Below, one piece after another: positions 37,289-48,571 of a stretch of 64,000 nt of DNA (positions are counted from its first letter, which is position 1; each line of letters starts with the position of its first letter). The DNA is from Xylaria sp. FL1777 (lineage: Eukaryota; Ascomycota; Sordariomycetes; Xylariales; Xylariaceae). The position numbers and the translations under genes were made by a program. The notes under the pieces were generated by a model. The model saw nothing but the letters and a program-made list of their open reading frames with translations, was not told where the DNA came from and searched no databases. Location: positions 1 through 64,000 of the forward strand of contig MU400550.1 of assembly GCA_022578965.1 (NCBI GenBank), in the 5' to 3' direction.

Positions 37289-38929
37289 TTATGACGCCTT
37301 CGGTGTTTCTGGTGTGTTCGGTGGTTGGGATGGTTTGAACCAGCCGGTGAAGGATGATTTCATACTGTTCATCGCTTCGGCCTGTTGTTGTTCCTGCATT
37401 TGTTGAGCCTCCTTCAGCCATTGTTCACCATTCTCTCGAATCTGCTTTTCCATCATTTCATAGGTTTTTTGACCTCTTTCACGGAAGATGTCTTGCAACA
37501 TCTTGCCCTGTGCGAATGCCTCTGCCGGAGAAATTTCCCCGTCTGCTGGCTGCATCATGCTCATATTCCCCTTGAGTCCGAGCAAGTTGCCCAATACTCC
37601 TACTCCGGAGGGTCGTTTCCTCTTCTCACTATCGAGCTGTTTCTGGAATTCGGCACGTGCGATAGCTTCTCGACGGGCGAACTCAGTGGGGATATGTTTG
37701 CCCTTGAAAGACTTGAGAACCTCGCGAACGTCTTTGTATTCCATCGCGAAGATGTATTCTAAGAAAGGGATGAGAGAAACAAGTTCTTTGTCGTCCTTTT
37801 CTCCTTTCCACGGAGGCAGTATAATGGCATTGTCAGGTTGGTTCTGAACATGCGACTCCTTCGTGTCAATAATGATGACTTTGGACAAATCACGATTTAG
37901 ATAGGATAGGTCCTACAGAAACGTCAGTAGCTAGCAGAGCGAATACCCTTCAGTGTCGTCAGGACTTACCTTGACAATTTCGCCGTTCTTGTACTTGGTC
38001 GCTTCCCGGTATAGTGGCCAGACAATGATTTGGAAGGGGTCTAGTTTTCGCATGAGAGGCTCTCCCATCGCAACGGGCACAGTAGTGAATAAAACCAGTT
38101 CGTAGTATTGACTAAGGTAGCGTAGAAAGTAGTCGAGCCCGGGACGCTTTGCTACTCTCCAACCGTGTTCACGCGACCATTCGCTATGTACCAACATGTC
38201 TTCGAGACTGATGCACAGGGTGTAAGGTCGTTCGAACATGGGATGGGGATCGGGTAAGAGCTTCTCGAAAGCGGGCTCGCGATAGTATTCGGTCACGTCG
38301 GTGAGACGGGCCACGGCACGCTTCCACCACAGCGCGGGTGTCCACCCACTGGGAATGTCCTTATGGACAGCAGCCTCCTCTTCATCCCATTCGCGGCCGA
38401 GATACCCCAAGGCCACAATGCCACCAACCAGCACGGCGAGATACATTCGGTTCGCAAACTGGGCTCGACGCTTTTCAGTAGAGCTCAGATAGGCCGATGC
38501 AGGCAGTTCCCCCCGGCCACGGCCACTTCCCCCTGCATGCGCATTCTCCTCGGTCTCTTGGAGGGCAGATAGTTCCGACTTCTTGGTAGCGCCCGACGTC
38601 TCATACTCGAGTGTTGACGGGATGCCTTGAGTGAGGTCTGGAAGGGAATTGAAGTCTGGCGGAGGGGTTGATTCGGTGGCATCAGAAGATGGCTTTTCAG
38701 CCGACGGAGGAGAGGGTCGAGAGGTTGGCGACGGGGCTTCTGATTGGGTATTCGGTTGCGACTGGGGACGATCGCTCTTTGGACGGTTATTCTGGGCCAT
38801 TCCTCGAGTCCATAATCTCGAGGAAGGTGTGCCGAGTCTGGAAGCTGCTGAAACAGAAACAGCCGTCCGTTGAAGGGTCGGTAGTCGCGCAGAACGCGCG
38901 ATGCTCTGTGCGAGAGCTCTGGACAGCAT
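37289..38929 (-). CDS. tim50: Mitochondrial import inner membrane translocase TIM50
   Basis: Exons 38929-37970 and 37912-37289, intron 57 bp; 527 aa. It is the receptor subunit of the TIM23 complex, which takes preproteins from TOM to the inner-membrane channel. An Arg/Ser/Ala-rich N-terminus (MLSRALAQSIARSARL) is a typical presequence. A Pro/Ser-rich linker is followed by one membrane segment at about 162-178 (MYLAVLVGGIVALGYLG), and then the FCP1-like intermembrane-space domain from about 236 (YTLCISLEDMLVHSEW...RPGLDYFLRYLSQYYELVLFTT). The DxDxT phosphatase motif reads SLEDML, so it should be catalytically dead, as in other fungal Tim50 proteins. The C-terminus is helical and Gln-rich. The frame is open for 38 codons further upstream through a Val-rich stretch, but that part does not fit a presequence, so I start at 38929. 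Confidence 0.95.
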
Positions 38930-40258
38930 TGCGACAACGACGACGACAACGACGAAGACGACGTCAGACCTCGAAGTGGGCACAGCACGGTCTTTCCCTC
39001 CGGTTGTCCTCAGAGTCAGGAGTCTTTCTCTTTCTGTCGACACGGGAAAGACAACTGTTTGATGTCGGGGAAAGGGAAGCTGCTGTGAGGTCTGCCAAGA
39101 TTAGGTGTGGGCCGACGATGTGATGGAAACCCGTCGACTGTCGGGAGGTAGAAACTTTTTTCTCTCTCAAATGATCCCTAAGTTTTAGGTAGGTACCGAT
39201 GGAGGTGGTGAGCATCCCCAGCACGCTACAGGGGGGTAATAGCGCTATAACGGACCTATCACTGATCGGTTCTGACATCTGACATCCCCTCCAGAGAGCT
39301 TTAACAAGAACCGAGAATCAACCGACGCCAAAGTCAGAGAAATACCAGCCACATGCTGCTTTCTTGAGGAGTACGTCATTGTGGCATCGCTAGTGGCTCA
39401 ATACAGATGTGCCTGCGTCTGATTTTAATAGATGCAATATCTACCTGATAAGTTAAGGTCTTGGTGTTTTAAGTCCCTAACTTATCAAAGAGCAAAGAGC
39501 CACACAGAAAGCCGCCAAGTTCATTCTCTCGACTTGTTCTGGAATGCTGAAGGAAGGGAGCTGAGCCGTCACCTCTGCTCGAATCCTTAAGTACACTACA
39601 TGTAAATCCTTAATTAGTCAACCACCGCTTGTAGACTAGGTACCCGAAACGGAGTGCCCGTGAAATGGTTTAAACTGCCAGGTGAGCCGATTTTGCCCCT
39701 CTACGCAGTACAGTAGATATAAAGTGCCACTGTACATCAGGTCACCGGCTTGTCACCGCTTCACGTGCCGACATCTTCAGCACTGCTCTTGCTCAATAGA
39801 CGGTAACATCTTACCTCTTGCATCTATTTCCTCATCCATTGAATTTGACTTTCGTACTTACACACTTACACACCTACACATAATACTTCTGTTCTATTCT
39901 CCAAGATGGCATTCCAGAGTGCTGCGTTCTAGAGGGTGGTTGTCACTCCAGCGATTCGAGCAGTAATCAACGATGGCGCCACCCTCGCGATGCATCTTCT
40001 CCTCTATAACCGCTTGCCCTGAACAGTCAATTTATCCAGCACGTCGCTCCAAAATCACCATCCCGCAGCTCTTGTGGTTTGCGTAAATACTACTCTAATT
40101 CGAATTCATCTACTCCGCACCCTTGCCGACCGTCGCGTGACTCCAACTTCTTCTCCCTCGTCTTCCCCCCGCATCCGAGTCGTACGACCTGTCTGGCCAT
40201 ACAGCCATCTGCGAACCTCCAGTCTAGTGCTGCAGAGAGCATCGCCGGATTCGATAAA
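38930..40258. other. Divergent promoter region of TIM50 and the 2EXR gene
   Basis: Intergenic DNA between two divergent starts. It holds C/T-rich leader sequence near 39.8-40.2 kb and an upstream ORF of 37 codons (39973-40086). No other gene was recognised. Confidence 0.6.
39973..40086 (+). promoter_or_regulatory. Upstream ORF before the 2EXR gene
   Basis: ATGGCGCCACCCTCG opens a 37-codon frame ending in TAA, 172 bp upstream of the main ATG at 40259. If transcribed in the leader it could reduce initiation at the main start. Whether it lies within the mRNA is inferred. Confidence 0.35.
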
Positions 40259-41242
40259 ATGCGCGGACGAAAAGTTGGTGCTGGCAGGGCCTCCCGCGCT
40301 GCTGGTGCGGTTTCTGGCCCTACACCAATTGCATCAGTCATCTCATCCACAGTCTCGTCCACCCTGCCCACGCCTCTCAGTTCGGCATATCCCTCTACTT
40401 ATGCTTCGGAGGCTGAGTATGACGTCGACGAAGAGGTAGAGAGGCTTCCCCTCGATGCACTCAGTCTTGAATCAGAAGCATTGGTCAAGCCGAAGCCCAA
40501 ACGATTGAAGCAGCGACCCTTTCGATTCCTCGATCTACCGTCCGAGTTGCGCCTCAAAGTGTATGAGCATCATTTCGCCAATACTGGCCATGTGCTTGAC
40601 CTGGACTCAGACAACTACAAGCGAATCCACCAGAAATTGTCTATCCTCCGAACCTGCCGTACCATATATGTAGAAGCATCATACTCTTTCTACAGCACCC
40701 ATCCAGTCCGCATCTTTCCCGCCGTTCCTGGCCGCTTCTTCAAGACGAAGAAGCCACTCCTCGCCCGTATGAAGTCCGGGCAACGAGCATGCATCAACTC
40801 ACTTGAGCTCCGCCTGGGTCCTGGTTGGAGTAAACCACCTCGTGGATGGGAGGTAAATCCGGCATTGGGCCTTATCCAATGCGTCAATGTCACGAAGATT
40901 ACGGTCTTTGTGGAATGCGATCCGGGCAATGACATTTTCAAGGGCTTTCGCCAGCCAGGTGGATTCTTCGAAACATTCTCAAAGAAGCTTCTCACTGGTG
41001 TTCTTGATGATATGCCATGGGTAAAGCGAGTGGAATTCGACGCTTGGCCGAGTGTGAAGAAGTCAGGCGCTCTCATGACTGGCCTGATCGAGCTTATTAC
41101 TTCACGCAGTCTGAAAATAACCTGGGGGCCTGAACGAGGATGGACCGACGCAGACGAAGTGGAGCCACCGCCTGTCGTGCACAACTATGCTCCTCTTGAC
41201 AGCCTCCTTAACGCTACTAACAATATATTGGTGCTGGCATGA
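40259..41242 (+). CDS. 2EXR-domain protein
   Basis: Single exon, 327 aa. Ser/Pro/Ala-rich residues 1-80 are followed at about 86-130 by RPFRFLDLPSELRLKVYEHHF, and then LSILRTCRTIYVEASYSFYS. This is the LP-x-E-[LI]R-x-[KQ][IV][YW] plus LL-x-[TV]CR-x-[IV]-x-EA pattern of the fungal 2EXR / F-box-like family. The rest resembles the long C-terminal part of such proteins, with a conserved WGPERGW motif near the end. Function is unknown; members are often expanded in fungi. The frame is open upstream of the ATG to 40079 but without another ATG, so the start at 40259 is preferred. Confidence 0.8.
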   Translation: MRGRKVGAGRASRAAGAVSGPTPIASVISSTVSSTLPTPLSSAYPSTYASEAEYDVDEEVERLPLDALSLESEALVKPKPKRLKQRPFRFLDLPSELRLKVYEHHFANTGHVLDLDSDNYKRIHQKLSILRTCRTIYVEASYSFYSTHPVRIFPAVPGRFFKTKKPLLARMKSGQRACINSLELRLGPGWSKPPRGWEVNPALGLIQCVNVTKITVFVECDPGNDIFKGFRQPGGFFETFSKKLLTGVLDDMPWVKRVEFDAWPSVKKSGALMTGLIELITSRSLKITWGPERGWTDADEVEPPPVVHNYAPLDSLLNATNNILVLA

Positions 41243-42150
41243 AAATGCGAAATGGTCGATCATGGAGATTCGGCTTTGTGGCTTGCCACTAAATATTCAA
41301 ATTGCACAAACAGTATGAAATTACCCCTGTATAAATAGTATGGAAGCTGTGGGTTGGAGAACGGATTGTCTGGTGGCTGGAAGCTTGCTCGATAGTTTGC
41401 TCTTAAGAGTTTTTCCGCTTCGATTTTATAGGACAATGTCCACTCAGGCGCGATATTATATAATTGTTAAACATCTTGGAATATCGCTTTTCGCTATTGT
41501 GGCTTTATTACGCAGGACTATGTCAAGGACTCACTTGAAGTTTGACGAAGTCCGTATAAAGTGTCTAATGTTCAAATTACCACCAAAAATTTAGGTATTA
41601 GGTGACCAAGGACAAAGTCGAATCGTCTAATTAGTAATTAAGTAGCTCTCTCTAGGGTAGGTAGTATTTCGCGTTCTAGACTGTAACATGGATGGGTGAA
41701 GTAAGTAATGTATTAGGTATGCTCTGAGCAATGAGATGGTATATACGGAGTGCCTAGGCAGGTATACCAACATATCTTGTACATTTAGATTCTGGAGGTA
41801 GTCAAAGTGTCACCAATTGGGATGCGAATTGATCTACTTACTGTGCATGGTACTGGTAGCAGCTTTCTGACCCCACCAAAAATTTCCACTACCCAAGTAG
41901 ATCTCAGAGTCAATGATACCCAGCTAGCCTACATAGATTTCTCTACCTCAAAATATCTCCCTCTATCTACCTCCTTAACACGGAATTTACCAGGAATTAT
42001 CTCTTAGATTAGAGACACCTCCCTCAGTACAGCTCTCATTGCCCCCGACCCGAACCAAAAACTTATCGCGATATACCGCCAGTCCGCAAAAAAAGCCAAG
42101 CAAGCAAGCAAGCAAGCAAACCAACAACCTCACTTCCCGAGCAGCCAGCA
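41243..42150. other. Intergenic, RRP41 promoter side
   Basis: No gene seen. A (CAAG)n run at about 42097-42116 sits in the presumed leader of RRP41. Confidence 0.6.
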
Positions 42151-43119
42151 ATGCCCCTCGACACATCGACCTACGACCTGGCGCTGCTGCGCGTCGACGG
42201 ACGTCGCTGGAATGAGCTGCGCCGACTGCACGGGCAGATCCGCACGCAGGCGGCCGCGGACGGGTCGTCGTATCTCGAGATGGGCAACACGAAGGTCATG
42301 TGCGTGATCGCGGGGCCCAGCGAAGACGCAGGGAGACGGCGGGGGTTAGCGGCGTCGTCGTCATCGGCGGCCACGGCGCCCGGCGGCTCCAACGGCGCTG
42401 ATGTCGTCGTGAGCATTGTTGTGGGAGGATTCAGTTCCGTGGATCGGAAGAGGAGGGGGAGGGGCGATAAGTGAGTCTTCTTCTCTTTCTCTCTCTTTCT
42501 CTTTCGTATCGGGGGCTGTATCAGCAGCAGCAGCAGCAGCAGCGGTTGAAACCAAAACAAGACAAAGCTAACATAACCGCTCTCCCTTCCTCCCCCGATC
42601 CACAGACGTATCCAAGAGCTCCAAGCAACCATAGCCAAGGCGCTGGCCGCGAACCTGCACGTGAACCTGTACCCGCGCTCGACCATCGGCGTCTCGCTGC
42701 ACGTGCTGTCGCAGGACGGCTCGCTGCTCGCGGCGCTCATCAACGCCGCGACGCTGGCGCTCGTCGACGCCGGCGTGCCCATGACCGACTACCTCGTCGC
42801 CTGCACGGCGGGCAGCACCTCGACGCACTCGGCCGGCGACGAGGGCGCCGACCCCCTCGTCGACCTGAACACCCAGGAGGAGCAGGAGCTGCCGTTCCTG
42901 ACGCTGGGCACGCTCGGCGCCACCGACAAGGTCGCCGTCTTGGTGTGCGAGACCCGCGTCCAGGTCAGCAGGCTCGAGGGCATGATGGCGTCCGCTGCGG
43001 ACGCGTGTAAAGGCGTGCGCAACTTCTTAGACCAGGTCGTGCGCGAGAAGGGACGGAAGATGGTTACGGAGGGTGCGGTTGAGAAAGGTGCTAGCATGGC
43101 GATAGATGTCGACGTCTAG
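42151..43119 (+). CDS. ski6: Exosome complex subunit RRP41 (SKI6)
   Basis: Exons 42151-42470 and 42606-43119; 277 aa. The product is an RNase PH-fold subunit of the RNA exosome ring, which processes and degrades RNA in nucleus and cytoplasm. The N-terminus MPLDTSTYDLALLRVDGRRWNE, then the GSSYLEMGNTKVMC strand, is characteristic of Rrp41. The second exon carries the rest of the RNase PH fold (STIGVSLHVLSQDGSLLAALINAATLALVDAGVP). Eukaryotic Rrp41 is thought to be catalytically inactive. The Ala/Ser/Gly insertion at about 60-85 is longer than in yeast. The 135-bp intron contains C/T-rich and (CAG)n stretches; the donor GTGAGT and acceptor CACAG restore KRIQELQATIAKAL. It is convergent with the PDI gene, only 158 bp apart. 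Confidence 0.95.
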
Positions 43120-43277
43120 GATTGGTTTACCGGCTAGTGGATAGAAATACGGTAGACATTCGATTGCGCCTCGAGATCATGATAATGTACGCCCGACACA
43201 AGTAAGTGATTTCATTCTGTCATCATCTCGTGGCATTTTCTACACTACATATAATCACAGCTAACATAAGTCGTATT

Positions 43278-44825
43278 TTACAGTTCTTCATGCTTGGGTG
43301 GAGCATCAGTGGCTTCCGGCGTGGGCTCCGCACCTTGCCATGATGGCTCTGCCTCCACCTCCACCTTAACTTCTTCCTCTAACTTGACTTCGACTGTCTC
43401 GACGGGTTTCTCAGTTGCGGGCTCGCTGATGAGGGCCTCGGGAAGCTTCTTCTTGGGTCCCTCGTTCATACGAATGGCATCAATCCAACTCTCTACACTT
43501 GCGGAGCTAAAATCGCCCTCATAGTGTCGCCACCACCCCCTCTTTGCATTGATAGCTACCAGTTCGACTTCGCCGGTGAGGTCAAACCCCTTAAACACAG
43601 GCGCGATATCATCGTTATCCGTATGAACCTCGAAGAAAGGGAAGAGATGACGCTTGGCCTGGGCGTGCTTAAATGCGATTTCGGACAAGCCAGTCAATGC
43701 CTTCGTTGCTGTCTCACCATGAGAAGCGGGAGCAAAAGCTAGAACACAGATGTGGGCCTTGCGATGTAAGCACTCGTTGGTGAGTGTCTGGGAAGATGTG
43801 ATCGCGGGGATCGGAGGGGCTACCTCGGCCGCTTTAGGCTTTGGCTCGGCGGTGGGGATTTCAGTCGCTTCAGACGTTTCAGTTGTGGTAGAAGAGGTAG
43901 TTTCAGAAGAAGTCTTCGACTCCTTGTCCTTCTTATCCTTTTTAGCCTTCTTCTCACTCTTCTTATCACCTTTGGACTTTGATGGTGCTGGATCTGGATT
44001 CGGCTCGCCAGCCTGCGATAAGAACTTGAGCATATCAGGCTTCTTCATCTCTCCCTGATACAATAAACCATCTTTATCACCACCGGGAAGTAGGACAAGA
44101 CTCGGATAGGACTCAATACCAAACAACTGTGTCGTCTTGGACTCCTTATCCCGGACCTGAGCAAATGAAATGACATCCAGGAAGTCAATTGCCAAGCTGC
44201 GAAGCAGGGCACTCGTGGTACCCTTCTCGGTGAATAGTATGGCCTTGGCAGTTTCGTTCTTGGTTGAGAGGAATGTATCGATATCTTTGTCAGATACCCT
44301 TTGAACATGGTTGGTGATCTTGTCTACTACAGCGTTGACAATAGCTTTGGTGGACCGTTCTCCTTGATAATCCTCTACAACAGGCTTTGAACCCTTCTTT
44401 TTCCCCGGGCGAACGATTTTGAGGGTCGGGAAGCCCTGAACTCCCATCATACTGCATAGTTGTTTGTTCTCATCTTCGTCGCAGTTGACGGCGGCCACCT
44501 TGGCTAGACCATCGAGGTTTTTGGCAGCCTTCTCGTAAGCAGGTTTTAGGTTCTGGCAGTGCCCGCACCATGGCGCATAGAACTCAACCACCTAGTGTAT
44601 TCGAGTCATTAGTGACCTGACTATTTCGTGATTTGTGTCGGGACATGTCAAGGGGTCGCTTACGGAGGTATGATTTGACTTGGCAATTAGCCTGTCATAA
44701 TTCTTTGCATCCACTTGGAGAACAGGGGAACTTTTTGGGTATAAGCCGGCTTGCGCGGTGGGAAGTGCAGAAAGGAATGCTACTGCAGCGACGGCGACAG
44801 TAGGGTTCAGATTAAAGCAATGCAT
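43278..44825 (-). CDS. Protein disulfide isomerase, Mpd1-like
   Basis: Exons 44825-44664 and 44591-43278, intron 72 bp; 491 aa. It forms or rearranges disulfide bonds in proteins folding in the ER. Signal peptide at 1-26 (AVAAVAFLSALPTAQA). The thioredoxin domain begins at about 36 (VLQVDAKNYDRLI), with the active-site WCGHC at about residues 61-65, directly after the splice junction (VVEFYAPWCGHC). A second thioredoxin-like region without CxxC follows (IDTFLSTKNETAKAILFTEKG...IESYPSLVLLPGG), and then a Lys/Glu-rich linker and a third fold (AHICVLAFAPASHGE). No clear HDEL/KDEL is present; the end is PPKHEEL, which may act as a variant retrieval signal. Shares a divergent region with VTA1. Confidence 0.9.
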
Positions 44826-45754
44826 GGCTCTCTCGTGTTAAAGTGACAATATCAGGTATGAAAAGCTGAGCGCACTCAGATATGAAGTACCACAGAGACA
44901 GGCGATGTAACAGAGATGGAGACAGATGGAGTAGGTAAAGGTCGATGATATCAAACTATGGGGAAAGACAGATCAACGTGATTTATCTTCCCAGTGACCA
45001 GCCGTAGAGAATATAAATGTTGAGAAGTAAGCTGGCGGCCCTTATGGGAGGCGTTGGGTTGAGAAAAGGCCACGGTGGAAAATCGAGGCAACTTTTGCTC
45101 ACGGTCAAAAAGAACAGGTAGCAATTGGTTGGTTGCCCCTCCAAAGGTATGAAAGTAAAAGTGTAAATGCAGGCATGCAAGCTGTCATCCTTGTCGCAGC
45201 TCCAAGAATCTGGGGTTTGTGTGGCTAGTGCCGGAATAACACGCTACCATTGGCCAGCTATGGACGGGCTCGAACCACTATCACCTGTGTCTGGTAAAGC
45301 TGTGGCGCGAGCTATCTTTCGTAAGTGACCTCGGCGGGGTTGTCATTGCGCTTGATACTTCCTTCCATTTCAACTTCATATCGCCCTAATTAAGTCCCTA
45401 TCTGGTGGCTGGGTATCAAGATTACATCCGTCTACGTAATCCTTGCCGTGGACGAAACCTCGAAGAAAAAAACAGTTTAAATGATTAGGTAGGTTAGGGT
45501 TCTTACTACTGACGTGTCTTTCGGCTTTTTTTGTGACCACGATTCTTGGCAACAAACAGGCTTCCATATTCTGGTCTCTTAATAACTTGTTCCGCAGAAT
45601 CACAGCAACCTCGGCGATCCGTCCACACATACACACATCTCACCAACAACTGCCTGCCTACGCAACGATTCTCGATCACAACATCGTCCTCGATTAAATC
45701 AGCCTTGGCTTTTGAGTTCTTACTCCCTGTTGTCTTTACGGGTTCATACTCGTC
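44826..45754. other. Divergent promoter region, PDI gene and VTA1
   Basis: 929 bp between two divergent starts. C/T-rich leader sequence precedes VTA1. Only short overlapping frames are present. I see no certain regulatory motif. Confidence 0.6.
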
Positions 45755-47280
45755 ATGGCGGCCAACGTCCCACCCAACCTCAAGCCCGCGGGCATCACCC
45801 CATTCGTTGTACGCGCTATTCAGCTCGAGAGCGCAAAGCCTGTTATTGCATACTGGTGTACGTTATCTTTCGCGAAAGTTCGCAAATATGCGCCCGGCTA
45901 TTCACTAACTAATGTTCTTTATAGGTTATTATTGGGTTGTGCAACAGATCCTCAAGAAGCAGCTCCATAATGCCGATGAAGAAAGCCTCCAATTTACCAC
46001 AACTGTCATGGACAAGTTGGAACAGGTATGGCTCTTCTAAAAATACAACTCAAATCATTGATCGGGTTGATCGGGTTCTCACGTTTTATACCTGTACAGA
46101 TGAAGACCGATCAGGCAAACAACGATGCTATACTTGACGATGTCGCGGGTCAAGCGTACGTCGAACAATTTGCGCAAGAAACATTCGACCGGGCACTCCG
46201 ACCATTGAAAGCCAACAAAGTCACACAGTTAGCGGCCACTGCCACCCCTTGATGTCTTGCTACAATCATGCTGTCATCAGAAGCGACTAACACAGATGGC
46301 ACAGACAAACCGCTAGTACATTCGAAGCAGCCGCCACATTCTTCCAGCTTGTCAATGTCTGGGGTCAGCCCGAACCTGAGATACAAGACAAGATCAAGTA
46401 TGCCAAGTGGAATGCTGCGCGGATATTAAAAGCGATAAAAGAGGGCAAAGACCCGAACGAGTCAAACCCAAAACAAGAAGGGCCCGGGTCAGAAGAAAGC
46501 GTGGCGCCTCTTGACCCTAACGATCCGGAGGTACAGTTGATCGGCTCTGTCCAACCGCAGCCAGCAACCATCGAGGAGGTCCCGGATGACGGGAGGACGC
46601 CTCATGCGCCAACCTCAAACTATACTCTCAACACTGCGGCCCCAGTCTCCGCCCCTAACTCGCCTCTTCCTCCTACAGCACCAGTACCAGACCCAGTCTC
46701 TCCTATAGCGCCTCCTGATGTACCTGCCCAGGACCCAGGCAGCTATTTTCCCAGTGCCCCGCCACCAGCTAATCAATCCCTCCTTGACTTGCCCTCTACC
46801 ACAAGCATGCGGCCTCCGGGGCCAGTCACTCATAGCACACTTAGGTCGCCGCCGGAGATCCCAAGTCCTATTGTACACCATCCACCACAACCTCCGTCCG
46901 TATCATATGCGTCGCCAGGCGTTCCATCTTCTCCCCAAGACTTCTACCACCCCCCTCCTCAGCATCAAGCAGCACCTGCGCCGCCTTTCATACCTCCACC
47001 TCAGCATTATACCCCATCTCAGGCTCCATCTGCGCCTCACAATTATCATGCTGGCTATTCCCAGCCAGTAGTACCAAAGGCAGCACCCGCTCCCCCACCA
47101 CCACCCGTGCAGCAATACGGTGGCAATAATCAACCAACGGGGTCCTATAATTATGATGATATGGCCATCGCACAGGCCCAGAAACATGCTAAATGGGCAA
47201 TATCTGCACTTAATTTTGAGGATGTTCCGACAGCCGTGCGAGAGTTGCAGGCGGCACTCGCCACATTGGGGGCGCGATAA
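45755..47280 (+). CDS. vta1: Vacuolar sorting protein VTA1 (LIP5)
   Basis: Exons 45755-45857, 45925-46025, 46100-46227, 46305-47280; 435 aa, all phases agree. Vta1 stimulates the AAA-ATPase Vps4, which takes ESCRT-III off endosomal membranes. The N-terminal tandem-MIT domain spans residues 1 to about 165 (MAANVPPNLKPAGITPFVVRA, KPVIAYWCYYWVVQQILKK, VTQQTASTFEAAATFFQL, YAKWNAARILKAIKEG). A long Pro-rich linker follows at about 175-385. The C-terminal helical domain that binds Vps4 is at about 395-435 (AQKHAKWAISALNFEDVPTAVRELQAALATLG). Donor GTACGT and acceptor ATAG at the first intron restore AYWCYYW. It ends 386 bp before the convergent SDR gene. Confidence 0.95.
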
Positions 47281-47665
47281 TGTAAACGGTATTTTTTTCA
47301 CCCTGTCACATGTCACAGTCCGTTTCCGAGACATACCTATTCCTGGCCTTCGAACAGCTTAGCGCTACTCCAGTATACATATGGGAAGAGATCCACCCAT
47401 TGCGATCAGCACATAGAGAAACGCACATATAAGAGACGCACTTGCAATATTGCCATAAATACCTACTTAATGATAAGCGTTAAGTGTTAATTCTTGGATA
47501 ATACCTTACTACCGTTTATTTGAATAGCATGTTCGTTAGCGTGATAGTTCTTCACCCGTGGACCGAGATCGAAGGCAAATTTCGAAATATTTTAATTGAA
47601 TATACAGTATCGATATACCCAAGTGTTTATACAAAAGAGAGTAGTCTTCCCCAAGTGCTTAGGTA
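47281..47665. other. 3' region between convergent genes
   Basis: Shared downstream region of VTA1 and the SDR gene. No gene seen. Confidence 0.6.
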
Positions 47666-48430
47666 TCATACAAACGAAGCCCCATTCGCACCAATAATCT
47701 GTCCCGAAACCCAGCTGCTCTCGGGGCTCGCGATGAAAGCCACAACCTCAGCAATCTCGGCGGGGCTTCCGAGGCGGTTGAACGGGCTGCCGCTCGCGAT
47801 GCCCTTGATCATGGCCTCGGTCTTGCCCTTACGGAAGAACTCGGTGTCGGTGGGGCCCGGGGCCACGGCGTTGACGGTGACGCCCTTGCGGCCGAGGTCC
47901 TTGGCGAGCACGCGCGTGAGCTGCTCGACGGCGCCCTTGGTCGCGGCGTAGAGGCCGTACGCCGGCAGCACGGTGCTGCTGCGCGCAACTCCCGTGCTGA
48001 CGAGGACGACGCGCCCGCCCGCCGAGAGATGCGGCGCCGCCGCCTGCGCCAGGAACAGCGGGCCCTTCACGTTCAGCGCGAACGCGGCGTCGAACGCCGC
48101 CTCCGTCACGTGCTCCAGGTCCACCAGCGGCATCGTGCCGGCGTTCGCGACGACGACGTCGAGACGGCCGAATTTCGCCACCGCGCGCGATACTAGGTCT
48201 TGTACGTCCGACGGGCTTCCCGCGTCCGCTTGGATCGCCAGCGCTCGATCCGCTGGTAGTGTCGCGAGGGCCGCCTTGGCGGCGGAGGCGTCGCCCGCGT
48301 AGTTTATCACCACGCTTGCACCGGCTGCGGAGACGCGCTGCGCTACTGCTAGCCCGATTCCCTTTGTCCCTCCCGTGACCAGGATAACTTTGCCCTGGAG
48401 GTTGTTGTTGTTGTTGTTGTTGCTGGCCAT
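47666..48430 (-). CDS. Short-chain dehydrogenase/reductase (classical SDR)
   Basis: Single exon, 254 aa from the ATG at 48430. All SDR signatures are present: TGGTKGIG cofactor loop (about 19-26), NAG (96-98), catalytic Ser/Thr region at 146-147, and Y161-x3-K165 (YAATK). The length is standard for classical SDRs such as 3-oxoacyl-ACP reductase-like enzymes. The substrate cannot be told. A run of Asn residues after MAS is encoded by an (AAC)n-type repeat. The same frame is open to an upstream ATG at 48571, adding 47 residues that are basic and free of acidic residues except one Glu, like a mitochondrial presequence. Both starts are possible; I chose the shorter because it matches the family length. 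The gene is divergent from the ADH gene. Confidence 0.88.
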   Translation of the reverse strand: MASNNNNNNNLQGKVILVTGGTKGIGLAVAQRVSAAGASVVINYAGDASAAKAALATLPADRALAIQADAGSPSDVQDLVSRAVAKFGRLDVVVANAGTMPLVDLEHVTEAAFDAAFALNVKGPLFLAQAAAPHLSAGGRVVLVSTGVARSSTVLPAYGLYAATKGAVEQLTRVLAKDLGRKGVTVNAVAPGPTDTEFFRKGKTEAMIKGIASGSPFNRLGSPAEIAEVVAFIASPESSWVSGQIIGANGASFV

Positions 48431-48571
48431 TCTGTGTATGGTTTGAGGGCGAATCTTGTAGGATTGTGAATACTTGAGTATTTGAGTGGTTCGGACGAAG
48501 AGTGCTGGTACTTGTCGATGTTGACGCTTGAGGATGTGGATGATAGTAGACTCCATTTGGCTCTTGGACAT

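Noticed and set aside
38930..39043. N-terminal extension of TIM50 (Val-rich)
   Set aside because: The extension starts upstream of the typical presequence, carries acidic residues and a Val run, and is better explained as leader DNA in frame.
45266..45285. tRNA T-loop-like sequence (GGTTCGAGCC on minus)
   Set aside because: The flanking bases do not form a T-stem, and no acceptor stem or D-arm could be found around it.
47973..48302. Open frame opposite the SDR gene
   Set aside because: A shadow of the GC-rich SDR coding strand; similar shadows lie opposite RRP41, ADH, CAP and the enoyl-CoA hydratase genes.
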